A stretch of 8,915 bases of DNA, taken from Rickettsiales bacterium (GTDB taxonomy: Bacteria > Pseudomonadota > Alphaproteobacteria > Rickettsiales > UBA1997). Of this stretch, positions 1 through 8,413 are shown one piece after another. The notes under the pieces were generated by a model, which was not told the DNA's origin, ran no database searches, and saw only the letters and a list, made by a program, of their open reading frames with translations. The stretch covers positions 1 through 8,915 of the forward strand of contig CANNMN010000043.1 in the NCBI GenBank assembly GCA_947505885.1, read 5' to 3'. The first letter of the stretch is position 1, and every line of letters starts with the position of its first letter. The translations under genes and the position numbers were made by a program.

Positions 1-181
1 TGACTTGGCAAAAACCAGCAAATCCACTGTTTCTTTTTTCTACTTCGCCGTCGTAAATCACTTCCAATGAAAGAAGCGAAACTACTTCTGAAGTGTCTTT
101 TTTAATAATGTCTGACCTACTCAAAAGAATGCAGGAATTAAGAAAAAATAATGTGGCGAGAATTAGTAAAATTCGAAGCAT
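1..181 (-). CDS. Predicted lipoprotein, N-terminal part (runs off the window)
   Basis: The minus strand is open from an ATG at 181-179 to the window edge, giving 60 codons with no stop. The protein begins MLRILLILATLFFLNSC: one Arg, a hydrophobic stretch at residues 4-14, and a lipobox L14-N-S-C17. This is a signal-peptidase II leader, so the mature protein should start at Cys17 and be lipidated. After the Cys come ILLSRSD and then a mixed polar region. Asp is not at position +2, so outer-membrane sorting by the Lol system is possible (inference). No family is recognisable from 60 residues. No clear Shine-Dalgarno is visible; the bases before the ATG are CAGTTTTT. The flanking 24-bp palindrome lies in its leader. 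The lipobox is the main reason for calling it real. Confidence 0.72.
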   Translation of the reverse strand, partial: MLRILLILATLFFLNSCILLSRSDIIKKDTSEVVSLLSLEVIYDGEVEKRNSGFAGFCQV

Positions 182-189
182 AAAAACTG

Positions 190-213
190 AATTTTGGCCT
201 CGAGGCCAAAATT
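190..213. repeat. Perfect 24-bp palindrome upstream of the lipoprotein gene
   Basis: The half-site AATTTTGGCCTC is followed directly by its exact reverse complement, centred on the CTCGAG at 199-204. As RNA it could form an 8-10 bp stem with a TCGA loop. As DNA it is a symmetrical dimer-type site. It starts 8 bases upstream of the ATG at 181 on the minus strand, so it would lie in that gene's 5' leader, or act as an operator or terminator for transcription entering from either side. No clean T-run follows on either strand, which weakens the terminator reading. Confidence 0.6.
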
Positions 214-235
214 TAAAAAGATTCTCTGTTTAACC

Positions 236-264
236 AATAAATAGAAGGCTGTAAGGCGCATCAA
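236..264 (-). promoter_or_regulatory. Possible sigma-70-type promoter for the lipoprotein gene
   Basis: Reading the minus strand, TTGATG (264-259) and TTTATT (241-236) are separated by 17 nt. Each hexamer matches four of six consensus bases. A start of transcription from here would place the 24-bp palindrome in the untranslated leader. In sequence this AT-rich such matches are common, so the call is weak. Confidence 0.2.
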
Positions 265-270
265 AAAAAT

Positions 271-596
271 ATGAAAAAATCCTAATTTTTCTTATTTTTT
301 ACTGGTTGTAAATTTACCATTCATTCAAGTGAAATTAATGCTAATTAAGCAGTTAGTGATGAAAAATTTACGATTGCAACTGCAGACAAATTTGTCTTAG
401 AAAGCGGTGTAAAAATTTTAATAAAAAGTTGAAATTCTGTGGATGTAACAATCGCAGCGCCACAAATATTTTGAATGTTGTCGAGCCCTAATCTTAAGTG
501 AATGGCAGTGGTTTCTTTGTTGATAATTCAGGAACTTCTTCAACGCTTTTTCTTCTGGGTAAAAATACAAAATTTGTTCAACGCCGCACCAAATAA
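271..596 (+). pseudogene. Decayed lipoprotein/surface-protein gene (stops and frame change)
   Basis: From the ATG at 271 the frame reads MKKS, a TAA stop, then FFLFFTGCKF. This resembles a lipoprotein leader with an FTGC lipobox, broken at codon 5. The same frame continues with protein-like text (AVSDEKFTIATADKFVLESG, then VKILIKS, then NSVDVTIAAPQIF) interrupted by TAA at 346-348 and TGA at 430-432. Further TGA codons follow at about 472 and 499. After about 499 the protein-like text moves to another frame (NGSGFFVDNSGTSSTLFLLG, then KNTKFVQRRTK) and ends at TAA 594-596. The alternating short beta-strand-like segments suggest a secreted or surface protein, but I cannot name a family. The two parts would join as one reading frame of about 105 codons if one or two bases were restored. 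It could still be non-coding sequence that resembles protein by chance. Confidence 0.5.
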
Positions 597-610
597 ATTA
601 ATCAGCAATG

Positions 611-691
611 TTGAAAAAAGAAAAAATAGCCTACTAATTTGTGGGTAATTTTACTTGCCAATCACAATCCTTAGCTGTTTTGTACCAGCTA
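611..691 (+). promoter_or_regulatory. Leader region of the exported-protein gene: weak promoter and small inverted repeat
   Basis: The gap between the decayed gene and the ATG at 721 holds a TTGAAA at 611-616 with an AT-rich TACTAATTT stretch at 632-640. This is a poor but possible -35/-10 pair. It also holds a perfect 6-bp inverted repeat, TAGCTG (672-677) and CAGCTA (686-691), with an 8-nt loop. The repeat could be a leader hairpin or a small operator. An open frame extends back through this stretch to a TTG at 655, but the signal peptide of the downstream gene starts at 721, so I treat 597-720 as untranslated. Confidence 0.22.
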
Positions 692-720
692 TTCTCCCTA
701 ACCCTCAACGAACAAATCCA

Positions 721-1236
721 ATGCAAATTAAATCTCTTGGTAAATCAGTATTTTTCTTCGCCTTTCTATCTCTTTTTACTGCACAAGTTTTTGCCAAAGA
801 AAACGCGATTAAACCAGAGTTAAACACTAAGCTCAACATGGATAAAGTTGACAATCGCGAAGAAATTGGTTCTTTCGAATTAGACAAACTTTTCGCTCAA
901 TCAGAAAAATATTTTAAAGAAGCTAAGGCTTGGCAAAAAATTGAATGCACTCCGAAAAGCGGTTTCATCTGCGACAAGCACGAATGCTCTAAGCGTGAGA
1001 ATAAAGCGATTTTAACGCTAGACAAAAAGAACGAAACCATCACTCGCTGCGAAGGAAAAAATTGCGAAAGTTTTCCAGCTCAATTCGAACAAACTGGCAT
1101 TTACTTTAACATTCAAACCAAAGGACCAGTTGGTACTTTAATCAGAATTCTTGGCGATTCTCGTTACAAAGAAATTACCACCATTGCTCTCGACGCCTAC
1201 ATCGCTAACGGCGAATGCAAAGTTATCTCTGAATAG
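721..1236 (+). CDS. Small exported cysteine-rich protein of unknown function
   Basis: This is a 171-residue protein. The N terminus has basic residues (Lys4, Lys8), a hydrophobic core at about residues 9-20, and a signal-peptidase I site at AQVFA (21-25) before KEN. The mature part is predicted to be periplasmic or secreted, about 146 residues. It has six cysteines, at 76, 84, 89, 110, 115 and 166, enough for three disulfides. Two pairs are closely spaced (CDKHEC and CEGKNC). A charged N-terminal region (26-70) precedes a compact domain ending in a GDSRYKEI segment and an aromatic/Ala-rich tail. I do not recognise the family. The ATG at 721 was chosen over the longer frame because the signal peptide begins there; no good Shine-Dalgarno is seen. 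The TAG stop lies 3 nt before the folC TTG and in the same frame, so the two are probably co-transcribed. Confidence 0.8.
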   Translation: MQIKSLGKSVFFFAFLSLFTAQVFAKENAIKPELNTKLNMDKVDNREEIGSFELDKLFAQSEKYFKEAKAWQKIECTPKSGFICDKHECSKRENKAILTLDKKNETITRCEGKNCESFPAQFEQTGIYFNIQTKGPVGTLIRILGDSRYKEITTIALDAYIANGECKVISE

Positions 1237-1239
1237 GAA

Positions 1240-2616
1240 TTGGTTTACCTTCCGCATTGGCCGATTCCTTCGACTCTCGGCAAACGACAAATTGATTACG
1301 AAACTGTTTTCGAGCGCATGGAAATTGTGCTCGAAAAACTCGATAATCCGCACAAAAAACTTCCTCCTGTAATTCACATTTCAGGCACGAATGGCAAGGG
1401 CTCGACCGCTGCTTTAATTGCCAAGATTTCTTCTTGCTCGGGCAAGAAAACACATCTCTACACCTCTCCTCATCTTCAAGATTGCAACGAAAGAATTGTC
1501 TTAGATGGCGAAAAAATTTCTGACAATTTCCTCTTCGAAATAATGGAAGAAACAAGAATTGCTGCGGGTGAAACCCCTCTTACTTTTTTTGAGGCTTTTA
1601 CGATTGGTGCATTTTTAGCTTTTTCTAAAGTGCCAGCAGACCTTTTGGTTGTTGAATGCGGAATGGGCGGCAGAATTGATGCGACCAACATTATTAAAAA
1701 AAAATTACTGACGGTAATCACGCCAATCTCCTTCGATCACGTTGAATATTTAGGGAATTCAATCGAGCGAATCGCACTAGAAAAGGCGATGATCATTCGC
1801 CCAGAAACACCTCTAATCGTAGCTTCACAGCCAGCGGCAGCAAAAAATATTATTAAAATTCTGGCGGCAGATCAGAAAATTCCTGCCTATTTTTACGACG
1901 AAGATTTTTTTGTCGAAATGAATGAAGAAGATGCTGAATTACCAGGTGTTTCCCCCGGTATCTTCGCCAAGAGTTTTAATTTTCGCTTCCAAGATTATTT
2001 TTTTGAAAATCTTCCCAAGCCAGCATTGCCAGGCTCTCACCAATATATCAATTTCGCGACTGCAATCGCCGCATCATGCTTAGCGATCAGCGTCAATGGC
2101 CTTGGAAATAAAACTCCTGAGATCATTGACGAATTAGCCGCTAAGAATGACGGGAATTTTTTTATTTCCGTTTCAAAGGCAGTCACCTCAATAACCTGGC
2201 CAAGTCGTCTAGAGCGAATCAAAAACAGTTTAGAAAAATTATTGCCAGAAGGCAGCGAGCTCTGGATCGACGGCGCTCACAATGAGGCCGGAGCCTTCGC
2301 CTTGGCGCGCTGGATCACTGAACAAAAAGACGAAAAAGAAAATATAGTCATCTGCGGATTCAGTAAAAATAAATGCAAAAAAGAATTTTTAGAAAAATTC
2401 CGAAACATTGCCGAACTACTGGCAGTAAGAGTTAGTGGCGAGCCAAATCCAGAATCAGCTGAAAAAATTTCAGAAATTGGTGCAGAAATCGGAATGAAAA
2501 TTTCTGTCGCCGGCGACTTATCCAAAGCTTTGCGCGGCATTCCTAGAAAGCCTTCCCGCGTTTTAATATGCGGTTCTTTGCATTTGGCAAGAGATGTAAA
2601 AAGTTACACTTCTTGA
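1240..2616 (+). CDS. folC: Bifunctional folylpolyglutamate synthase / dihydrofolate synthase
   Basis: FolC joins L-glutamate to dihydropteroate, making dihydrofolate, and extends the polyglutamate tail of folates in the cytosol using ATP. The 458-residue length fits the family. Visible Mur-ligase/FolC motifs, in order: PHWP (5-8), P-loop SGTNGKGST (48-56), TSPHL (75-79), TFFEAFT (115-121), EC followed by GMGGRIDATN (139-150), SFDHVEYLG (164-172) with the metal-site His, EKAMIIRP (181-188) carrying the Lys that is carbamylated in the family, PGSHQYINFATA (264-275), WPSRLERI (320-327), DGAHN (344-348), and CGSLHLARDV (444-453) near the end. The TTG at 1240 is preferred because the next in-frame ATG (1318) would remove PHWP. 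The only SD-like AGGA is 1 nt from the TTG, so translation probably depends on coupling to the upstream gene, whose TAG is 3 nt away. A pteridine-reductase-like gene lies on the other strand at 6554-7279. Confidence 0.95.
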   Translation: MVYLPHWPIPSTLGKRQIDYETVFERMEIVLEKLDNPHKKLPPVIHISGTNGKGSTAALIAKISSCSGKKTHLYTSPHLQDCNERIVLDGEKISDNFLFEIMEETRIAAGETPLTFFEAFTIGAFLAFSKVPADLLVVECGMGGRIDATNIIKKKLLTVITPISFDHVEYLGNSIERIALEKAMIIRPETPLIVASQPAAAKNIIKILAADQKIPAYFYDEDFFVEMNEEDAELPGVSPGIFAKSFNFRFQDYFFENLPKPALPGSHQYINFATAIAASCLAISVNGLGNKTPEIIDELAAKNDGNFFISVSKAVTSITWPSRLERIKNSLEKLLPEGSELWIDGAHNEAGAFALARWITEQKDEKENIVICGFSKNKCKKEFLEKFRNIAELLAVRVSGEPNPESAEKISEIGAEIGMKISVAGDLSKALRGIPRKPSRVLICGSLHLARDVKSYTS

Positions 2617-2720
2617 TACCTGAATGTGCAGAGATGACGTTAAAACATCTATTCATTTTTATTGTTCCTCGGCCACGCAATGATTAGCTTTTAGTGTGGC
2701 ATTCACAATGACACTTCTGC
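2617..2720. repeat. Degenerate palindromic intergenic repeat between convergent genes
   Basis: Directly after the folC stop, the plus strand reads TACCTGAATGTGCAGAGATG, followed by ACG. This looks like a worn copy of the CCTGCGTGTGCAGG-type palindrome ending in GATGACG that recurs between genes in many proteobacterial genomes (recalled pattern, not searched). Further on, CAATGA occurs at 2669-2674 and again at 2706-2711, with CCTCGGCCACG between. The ends form imperfect inverted repeats: 2628-2641 against 2707-2720 match at 10 of 14 positions. No gene fits here. The stretch could be one mobile palindromic element or several stacked relics. Confidence 0.4.
2693..2715 (+). terminator. Possible hairpin terminator after folC (convergent with the exporter gene)
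   Basis: AGTGT-GG-CATT-CAC-AATG-ACACT forms a 9-bp stem with a GG bulge and a 3-nt loop. On the plus strand it is followed by TCTGCTTAGTTTAG, only moderately T-rich. It lies 77 nt past the folC stop and 31 nt past the end of the exporter gene read from the other side, so it could serve both. The missing T-run makes it a weak intrinsic terminator, and it may simply be part of the repeat relic. Confidence 0.3.
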
Positions 2721-2745
2721 TTAGTTTAGAATCCAAAGATGTGAT

Positions 2746-4506
2746 TTAATTTCTAAGCGAAGACTGACCTACCACTTCCTCCAATTCATACATTTTTTTG
2801 TAAGACTTGCCAAGTGCCATCAGCTCTTGATGTGAGCCTGACTCAATAATTTCTCCACCCTCAAGAAAGATAATTTTCTCAGAATTCACAATCGAAGAAA
2901 GACGATGCGCGACGGTGATCACGGTTTTATCCTGCGCGAAATCAAGGATCGCGCGATTGATCGATTGCTCATTTTGATTGTCGAGCGCCGAAGTTGCTTC
3001 GTCTAAAAGTAAAACCAGAGAGTTCTTGATTAGCGCGCGAGCAAAGGCAATGCGCTGACGTTCACCGCCAGAAAGCTTAATCCCTTTTTCACCAACGGAT
3101 GTGTGTAATTTCTTTGGTAAATTATTAATGAATTGCAGCGCTGAATTTCGGCTGATCATTTTTTCTACCTCAGCTTCGGTGATTGATTTATCTACGTAGG
3201 CAATATTTTCAAAAATCGTTCCCGAGAAAATAAAACAGTCTTGCGAAATGTAAGAAAAATTTTGACGTAAATCTTTGAAGGAAAGTGATTTGAGGTCGCG
3301 ATCATTAATTGTAATCGCCCCCGAATCGACGTCGTAGAAGCGCAGAAGCAGTTGAAGCAGAGTACTTTTACCCGAGCCACTAAGGCCAACAATGGCAATT
3401 TTTTCTCCGGGTTTGATTTCAAAATTAAAATTTTTCAGCACTAAAAAATCCTTTCGACTCGGGTAAGAAAAATTCACCGAGTTAAATTTTAACGTAACTT
3501 TCTCGCTGCTTAAAAATGGTTGTGGACCGTCTATTTCTTTGACCGGAGACTCAATCTGCAAAAGCTCAAAAATTCTCTCTGCCGCTGAAGATGCGCTTTG
3601 TAATTGTCCGGCAATTTGGCTAAGCGCAACTAGAGAAGTCGCGGAAATAATTGAGTAAAAAATAAATGAAGAGAGGTCGCCGGCTGTGATTTTTCCTGCC
3701 AAAACATCTTGGCCACCAACCCACAGCAACACAGCGACAGTGCCAAAGGCGAGGGTGATCACAAAAGCAATCATTAACGATTTTACGCGGATTTTTTTCA
3801 GTGCCGCTTCGAGTGCTTTGTCAACAAAACTAAAAAAATTGCGCGCCTCTTTTTCTTCACAAAGGTAAGACTGAATTGTTTTTACACCGTTGATGCTTTC
3901 TTCGACATGAGCTCCGACTGCGGCTAGGGCTTCTTGAGATTCTTTCGACAAATTTTTTACGCGGCGACCCATTAAAATAATCGGCGAGATCGCGACTAAA
4001 ATTAATGCCAAAGAAATTACACTGAGCTTGAAACTAGTTAAAAATAAAAAGCAGATTCCACCAAGGAAAAGCAAGCTGTTACGCAGTAAGAAGGAGAGGG
4101 TGTTGCTGAGAATGTTGTAGAGCACAATTGTGTCGACGGTGAGGCGGGAAATTACCTCCCCAGTTTTGGTGATTTCAAAAAATTCGGCGGAGACGCGAAT
4201 AATGTGGTTGTAAACTTTTTTGCGCAGATCGGCGATTACTTTTTCGGCGGCGGAATTGATTAGCGAAGAGCGATAAAATCCAGCGACGGCCATTATTAAA
4301 ACGGCGCCAACAAAAATTAGTAAAACAAGATTTAGCGAGAAGGAGTCTTGCCTGGTGAAGCCGAGGTCAATTAAATATTTGAGGGCTTTGCCAAAAAATA
4401 AAACCATTAGCGCGGTAATTAGCAGGGCTAATAACGCAAAAAAAACTTCGCGTCGGTAAGGTTTAAAAAATGGAATGAGAGAGAAGAGGTCGCCGAATTT
4501 TTTCAT
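2746..4506 (-). CDS. ABC exporter half-transporter, permease fused to ATPase (MsbA-like)
   Basis: This 586-residue protein has the type IV (exporter) ABC layout: a membrane domain at about 1-310 with some six hydrophobic segments (near 20-40, 58-77, 137-157, 160-180, 245-265, 275-297), then an ATPase domain at about 335-575. Nucleotide-binding motifs are complete: A-loop Tyr348 (NFSYPS), Walker A GLSGSGKST (374-382), Q-loop Gln422, signature LSGGE (478-482), Walker B LVLLLDE (497-503), D-loop SALD (506-509), switch His534. It should act as a homodimer in the inner membrane. The EFFEITKTGEVISRL segment (108-122) is typical of MsbA and multidrug exporters. Sharing a strand cluster with lpxI suggests lipid A-core flipping, but the substrate cannot be read from sequence and a drug or peptide exporter is possible. 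It is the last gene of the cluster, 44 nt after cca. No good Shine-Dalgarno precedes the ATG; an AGAGAG lies about 15 nt away. Confidence 0.93.
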   Translation of the reverse strand: MKKFGDLFSLIPFFKPYRREVFFALLALLITALMVLFFGKALKYLIDLGFTRQDSFSLNLVLLIFVGAVLIMAVAGFYRSSLINSAAEKVIADLRKKVYNHIIRVSAEFFEITKTGEVISRLTVDTIVLYNILSNTLSFLLRNSLLFLGGICFLFLTSFKLSVISLALILVAISPIILMGRRVKNLSKESQEALAAVGAHVEESINGVKTIQSYLCEEKEARNFFSFVDKALEAALKKIRVKSLMIAFVITLAFGTVAVLLWVGGQDVLAGKITAGDLSSFIFYSIISATSLVALSQIAGQLQSASSAAERIFELLQIESPVKEIDGPQPFLSSEKVTLKFNSVNFSYPSRKDFLVLKNFNFEIKPGEKIAIVGLSGSGKSTLLQLLLRFYDVDSGAITINDRDLKSLSFKDLRQNFSYISQDCFIFSGTIFENIAYVDKSITEAEVEKMISRNSALQFINNLPKKLHTSVGEKGIKLSGGERQRIAFARALIKNSLVLLLDEATSALDNQNEQSINRAILDFAQDKTVITVAHRLSSIVNSEKIIFLEGGEIIESGSHQELMALGKSYKKMYELEEVVGQSSLRN

Positions 4507-4526
4507 TTTATTTGTTGATTAACTCT

Positions 4527-4556
4527 CTTTGAAAATCGCTAAAATGATTTTCAAAG
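4527..4556. other. 11-bp perfect stem-loop overlapping the cca stop codon
   Basis: On the minus strand CTTTGAAAATC pairs exactly with GATTTTCAAAG around an 8-nt loop (ATTTTAGC). The TGA stop of cca (4553-4551) lies inside the first arm, and the structure ends 20 nt before the exporter ATG. No T-run follows on either strand, so it is not a standard intrinsic terminator. It could be an RNA-processing or 3'-end-protecting stem that separates expression of the exporter from the upstream genes. Confidence 0.55.
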
Positions 4557-5723
4557 GAGGCTGTCTAAAAGAGATTGTTTACCGAGTTCAAAATCACTTT
4601 CTGCCCAAAGTTTTTTTAATTTATCCAGGGAGTCTCCAAGTTCTTTATTCTTGAAGCCAAGCTCGATTAGATCCTTGGCCTCAATCGGAAATTCTGGTAA
4701 TTTTTGGAATTTTTTTGGGAGAGGAAGATTATTTTTTGCCGCAACAAAAAGACAAAAATTCCAAACCAATTCGTCATTGTTAAAAGCGCGGAGCAGCCTT
4801 AAGTCTAGACTTGGAGAGGTTGAAAGCAAAAAGTTAAAAAGTTTTTTCTCAAAATTTGTTGCGCAAATTTCTTCGGGTTTGAAGTTTTTATTTAGAAAAA
4901 GGGTGGCGATTTTTAATTTTTGATCTTCGCTTTGAAGTCTTTCAAATGCTGGAATGTCGAGGGGTGAAGAAAAAATTTCTTCAGCAATTTTTTCTTCTTC
5001 TAGAATTTTTAAAATCGCGACTACTCGCTCTTTTTTTTGACTAAAAATAAGTTTTAAAAATTCTTGCCTGATTCTTTCGCGCGAAAGTTTTTTAAGATTT
5101 TTCCTTTGTTTTGTGCAGGCCTTAAGCCCTTCAGAATCAAGCTCTGCAGCATATTCACAGCTAAAGCGAAAGAAGCGCAAAATGCGTAAAAAATCTTCTT
5201 CTATTCTTTTTTCTGCGTCGCCAATGAAGCGAAGCTTTTGTTTTTTGAGATCGGAAATTCCGTCGAAGTAATCAGTGATCTGGCCTAGAGAATCCATGTA
5301 GAGAGCGTTCATCGTGAAGTCTCGGCGTGAGGCATCGAGTAAATAATCATCGACGAATTCTGGTGCGCAGTGACGTCCGTCGGTTTCATTGTCTTTGCGT
5401 AAAGTGGTAATTTCAAAATTCTGACCATTCACGACGGCGGTGATCGTGCCAAATTTGATGCCGGTCGGTACCGCTTTGATTTTATTTTTTTCTAAGATTT
5501 TTGTTGTTTCGTCGGGAAGGAATTTTGTCGCAAAGTCGAAATCATTTATTTTTTTCTCCAAGAGCAAGTCACGTACGCATCCACCAACCAAGCGAATGTT
5601 AGCGCCAAAGATTTCGAATATTTTTTTTACTTCTGGAGAAAAATTTTGAGTTAGTTGCATTTGTAAAAATTCCTGAATTTCCGACTGCGCGAGGATGAGA
5701 TTTAAACCATCGGACTTTCCCAT
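4551..5723 (-). CDS. cca: CCA tRNA nucleotidyltransferase (class II, poly(A) polymerase family)
   Basis: This enzyme adds or repairs the 3'-CCA end of tRNAs from CTP and ATP without a template, in the cytosol. The 390-residue protein shows the class II head: LVGGCVRD (45-52), DFDFAT (61-66) with the two metal-binding aspartates Asp61 and Asp63, PTGIKFGTIT (86-95), the RRDFTMNALY motif (133-142), and EDFLRILRFFRF (176-187), the tRNA/nucleotide-selecting region. A helical, poorly conserved C-terminal half (about 200-390) follows, as usual. It could instead be named PcnB-like, but the short alphaproteobacterial-type architecture favours CCA addition. Start choice: ATG 5723 has GGAG (5731-5728) 4 nt upstream. 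The next ATG, at 5660 (Met22), has an AGGA 11 nt upstream and would still leave the catalytic domain intact. It lies 37 nt after lpxI and ends within a stem-loop. There is no HD domain. Confidence 0.93.
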   Translation of the reverse strand: MGKSDGLNLILAQSEIQEFLQMQLTQNFSPEVKKIFEIFGANIRLVGGCVRDLLLEKKINDFDFATKFLPDETTKILEKNKIKAVPTGIKFGTITAVVNGQNFEITTLRKDNETDGRHCAPEFVDDYLLDASRRDFTMNALYMDSLGQITDYFDGISDLKKQKLRFIGDAEKRIEEDFLRILRFFRFSCEYAAELDSEGLKACTKQRKNLKKLSRERIRQEFLKLIFSQKKERVVAILKILEEEKIAEEIFSSPLDIPAFERLQSEDQKLKIATLFLNKNFKPEEICATNFEKKLFNFLLSTSPSLDLRLLRAFNNDELVWNFCLFVAAKNNLPLPKKFQKLPEFPIEAKDLIELGFKNKELGDSLDKLKKLWAESDFELGKQSLLDSLL

Positions 5724-5760
5724 TAATCTCCACTGAGGTGAAAATTCAGGAAAAGTATCA

Positions 5761-6553
5761 TTAAATCACTGTTAGAAATAATCCTAATTCGTCAGCAACT
5801 TTGATGAGTTTTTCTTTTTCTAAGACTAGTGTGGAATTGGCTTGAATGGCGATTCCTTTGATTCCGGCTTCAGCGCAATTTTTTACAGTTTCAATTCCGA
5901 TTGTTGGCAAATCAGCTTTTCTGCTTTGTTTGAATTTTTTCATTTTTACGAGCACAGAATTTTGGCGCAGATTTTTACATCTTTTAATCATTTCATCAGT
6001 GCCTTCGAGAGCCTCAACCGCAATGATTTGTTTTTGCGCAACAACGAGAGATTGGCCAACGTCAAATTTTGAAAAATATTTCACTGCGGAAATTCCAAGT
6101 GCAATGTCGACGAGATTTTCTGCGCTGGGAGAATGCTTGCCGAGTATTGATTTCTTTGACACCACACAATCAAGTAACTCATCAATTCGTAGAATTTTTA
6201 AGCCTTTTTTCTCGAAGAAATTAATTACGGTACGTAGCACGGCATCGTCGCCAAGAATTTTATTAGTGAGAATTTTAGCGAGTAAAATCGCGCCGGTCTT
6301 GTCGACTTTAAGCGCAGAAAAATTTGGCTTAGTTACGCCGCCGATGAAGACCAAATTCTTCACATCGTTTTCATGAAGAATTTTTAAAAATTTTTCAACT
6401 TCGCCGTAACCCAATTTTCTTGGGTTGAAGGCAGAATAATCTTCTTCGTAAATTTCTCCTTCGAGTAAAAATACAACAAATTGACGACCTTTTTTTTGAC
6501 AGTCTGAGATCAGCATTTGCGGCAATTTCCCGCGTCCGGCGAAAATTCCTAAT

Positions 6554-6564
<11 letters not shown>
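5761..6564 (-). CDS. lpxI: UDP-2,3-diacylglucosamine pyrophosphatase LpxI
   Basis: LpxI hydrolyses UDP-2,3-diacylglucosamine to lipid X and UMP, the fourth step of lipid A synthesis, replacing LpxH in alphaproteobacteria. The 267-residue length matches the family. Conserved blocks are visible: GIFAGRGKLP (6-15) at the N terminus, GGVTKP (75-80), GDDAVLR (105-111), VGQSLVVAQ (169-177), AVEALEGTDEMI (182-193), and RKADLPTIGIETV (215-227), whose Asp218 is probably the catalytic aspartate known from the Caulobacter enzyme. Its ATG overlaps the end of the SDR gene by 11 nt, so translation is likely coupled. In many alphaproteobacteria lpxI sits between lpxA and lpxB; here neither is adjacent. Its presence implies the cell makes lipopolysaccharide, and the MsbA-like exporter two genes downstream fits that pathway. 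A 176-codon antisense open frame within it is a shadow. Confidence 0.95.

Positions 6565-8413
<1,849 letters not shown>

Noticed and set aside
271..510. TGA read as tryptophan (recoded genetic code)
   Set aside because: folC and cca end with TGA at the expected family length, and the decayed frame also contains TAA stops, so recoding does not explain it.
655..720. N-terminal extension of the exported protein starting at TTG 655
   Set aside because: The signal peptide starts at ATG 721; the extra 22 residues would bury it and are preceded by no ribosome-binding site.
2617..2745. tRNA or small RNA gene between the convergent genes
   Set aside because: No cloverleaf, no T-arm motif (GGTTCRANTC-like) and only one short bulged hairpin are seen.
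5846..6376. Plus-strand open frame of 176 codons inside lpxI
   Set aside because: It is antisense to a clearly conserved gene and its translation shows no domain or sensible composition; it results from codon use on the opposite strand.
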